Shown: piece after piece, positions 5,859-6,753 of the stretch
How positions within the stretch are numbered: position 1 is the first letter of the stretch
Layout: each line of letters starts with the position of its first letter
Source of the DNA: Pseudomonadota bacterium
Lineage (GTDB): Bacteria > Pseudomonadota > Alphaproteobacteria > Rhizobiales > Beijerinckiaceae
Length of the DNA stretch: 6,753 nt
Direction of reading: 5' to 3'
NCBI GenBank assembly: GCA_021812505.1
Contig: JAKANG010000082.1
Coordinates: 1-6,753 of the forward strand
Program-made: the position numbers and the translations under genes
Notes under the pieces: generated by a model
What the model saw: only the letters and a program-made list of their open reading frames with translations
Database searches by the model: none
Told to the model about the DNA's origin: nothing

Positions 5859-6515
5859 TCAGAACTCGACGTCGAGTTCTTCCATCTCGTCCGGCTCGAT
5901 CTTGGCTTCCTCGGCCCATTCAAGCATGGGCTCCCACCCCAGGATATGGTCGCGGAAGGCGGCGCATTCAGAATCGAGCGACAGATTATAGGTCGAGAAG
6001 CGCGAGCAGACCGGCGCGAACATGGCGTCGGCCATCGTGGGTTTTTCGCCGAACAGGAAGGGGCCGCCATAGCGGCTCAGGCAGTCGCGCCAGATCGCGC
6101 AGACCCGGTCGATGTCCGGCCTTGCGCCCGACCAGACCCGGAAATTCGGGAAATGCGCCTTCATGTTCATCGGCAAAGCCGAGCGCAGATTGCTGAAGCC
6201 GGAGTGCATCTCGCCGGAAACCGAACGATTGTGGGTGCGCGCCGCGAGATCCTTGGGCAGGATCTGCGCCTTGGGGAAGGATTCCGCGAGATATTCGCCA
6301 ATCGCCAGCGTGTCCCAGACATGCTGGCCGTTGTGATTGAGCGCGGGCGTCAGGAAAGAGGGCGAGAGCAGGAGCAGTTCGGCGCGGGCGCCCGGATCGT
6401 CGATCGGCAGGCGCCGTTCCTCGAAATCGAGGCCGGACATCTTGCACAACAGCCAACCGCGCAACGACCAGGACGAGTAATTCTTGCTGCTGATGGTGAG
6501 TACCGCCTTGGCCAT
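5859..6515 (-). CDS. Glutathione S-transferase family protein
   Basis: Cytoplasmic two-domain GST-fold protein, expected to bind glutathione and act on an electrophilic or oxidised substrate that is not known. The 218-residue product opens with MAKAVLTISSKNYSSWSLRG, a thioredoxin-fold N-terminus where serines at 9-17 could activate glutathione. It continues with FLTPALNHNGQHVWDTLAIGEYLAE (54-78), the glutathione-binding strand with its cis-proline; Asp68 stands where many GSTs have Glu. The alpha-helical C-terminal domain has the folding motif FGEKPTMADAMFAPV (155-169). ATG 6515 has GGAG 8 nt upstream; extending to 6623 adds residues unlike the family. It converges on puuD with no gap: the two stop codons form TGATCA. 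A candidate promoter lies upstream (TTGCGA, 16 bp, GATAGT on the minus strand). Family is certain, class is not. Confidence 0.93.
   Translation of the reverse strand: MAKAVLTISSKNYSSWSLRGWLLCKMSGLDFEERRLPIDDPGARAELLLLSPSFLTPALNHNGQHVWDTLAIGEYLAESFPKAQILPKDLAARTHNRSVSGEMHSGFSNLRSALPMNMKAHFPNFRVWSGARPDIDRVCAIWRDCLSRYGGPFLFGEKPTMADAMFAPVCSRFSTYNLSLDSECAAFRDHILGWEPMLEWAEEAKIEPDEMEELDVEF
5861..5880. repeat. Perfect 20-bp palindrome at the puuD/GST convergent junction
   Basis: AGAACTCGAC followed directly by its exact reverse complement. It starts 2 nt after the puuD stop codon and covers the last codons of the GST gene (Glu-Leu-Asp-Val-Glu-Phe on the minus strand). In puuD mRNA it could fold into an 8-bp stem with an ACGT loop and act as a 3'-end hairpin; no T-run follows. 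It could also be chance, since the encoded peptide fixes part of the sequence. Confidence 0.5.
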
Positions 6516-6753
6516 TTTTTCCGCTCCCGGTCCGTCGCAAACTATCCCATGGGACGGTCTTTTCGCAACGCGCAATTTATGGACAGATTGCCGCGCCTTT
6601 GGGCGTAAGTTGCTCGAACACAATCAATTTTGAGCAATCGCGTCTTTCTCGCGCTCGCGCTTAGACCTTTAGCAAATTGTATGCGAGCATGGTTTCGTCG
6701 TAGTTTTTCAACGTTGAATTTTGGCGCGCCTTTGCCGGGCCGCCGGGACCGGA
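6516..6753. other. AT-richer, largely non-coding right end
   Basis: These 238 bases upstream of the GST gene are clearly AT-richer than the rest. On the minus strand they hold a possible GST promoter (TTGCGA, 16 bp, GATAGT) and, in its spacer, the 10-bp palindrome TCCCATGGGA (6545-6554). Further out there is an inverted repeat, TTGCTC at 6610-6615 and GAGCAA at 6632-6637, and the perfect palindrome TTCAACGTTGAA at 6707-6718. I see no RNA gene. The outer part may include the end of another gene. Confidence 0.5.
6661..6753 (-). CDS. Possible C-terminal end of an unidentified gene
   Basis: One minus-strand frame is open from the right edge to a TAA at 6663-6661, giving 30 residues that end KNYDETMLAYNLLKV. 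About two thirds of its codons end in G or C, more than the other open frames here, which mildly favours coding. I do not recognise the peptide. If real, it would lie 145 bp upstream of the GST gene on the same strand, and the TTGCTC/GAGCAA repeat would fall after its stop. With so few codons this may simply be an open intergenic frame. Confidence 0.25.
   Translation of the reverse strand, partial: SGPGGPAKARQNSTLKNYDETMLAYNLLKV

Noticed and set aside
6681..6753. Plus-strand frame starting ATG at 6681 and open to the right edge
   Set aside because: No ribosome site upstream and few codons ending in G or C; too short to support.

Overview
The window is high-GC bacterial DNA, densely coding on both strands with short intergenic gaps. 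The gene content points to an alphaproteobacterium of the order Hyphomicrobiales, possibly a Beijerinckiaceae or Methylocystaceae relative. This rests on the LsrB/VtlR-type LysR regulator, the cysteine-poor MoeB/ThiF variant, the PuuD-type membrane urate oxidase and the 2-hydroxychromene-2-carboxylate isomerase-like DsbA protein. The genus is inference only. There are no tRNA or rRNA genes, insertion sequences, CRISPR arrays, phage genes or integrases.

Layout, left to right. (1) A LysR-family regulator on the minus strand, cut by the left edge, is divergent from a plus-strand run msrA - yqhA-like (UPF0114) - ridA-family. The spacer between them carries a near-perfect inverted repeat, probably the regulator's operator. 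(2) The plus-strand run ends in a perfect 12-bp-stem hairpin that also contains the stop codon of the convergent minus-strand gene. (3) A minus-strand pair follows: a DsbA/kappa-GST-like isomerase and then a MoeB/ThiF-family adenylyltransferase, with only 2 nt between them. (4) Divergent from that pair is a plus-strand pair, a PAP2-family membrane phosphatase and a PuuD-like urate hydroxylase with a C-terminal cytochrome c domain, 1 nt apart. (5) A glutathione S-transferase-family gene on the minus strand converges on puuD. The two stop codons abut in the palindrome TGATCA, followed by a perfect 20-bp palindrome. (6) The last ~240 bp is AT-richer, mostly non-coding, and may hold the last 30 codons of another minus-strand gene.

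Several products deal with oxidised or electrophilic compounds: MsrA repairs oxidised methionine, RidA removes reactive enamines/imines, and there are two thioredoxin-fold (GST-like) proteins. LsrB-type regulators are linked to oxidative stress in rhizobia, so regulation of msrA by the neighbouring LysR protein is a reasonable inference but is not shown here. The window otherwise looks like ordinary chromosomal housekeeping and stress genes. I found no clear new system. The points most worth a second look are the lysR/msrA operator, the hairpins at the two convergent junctions, the PAP2 protein with Glu in place of the motif-2 His, and a PuuD that lacks a conserved N-terminal motif and has no purine genes around it.
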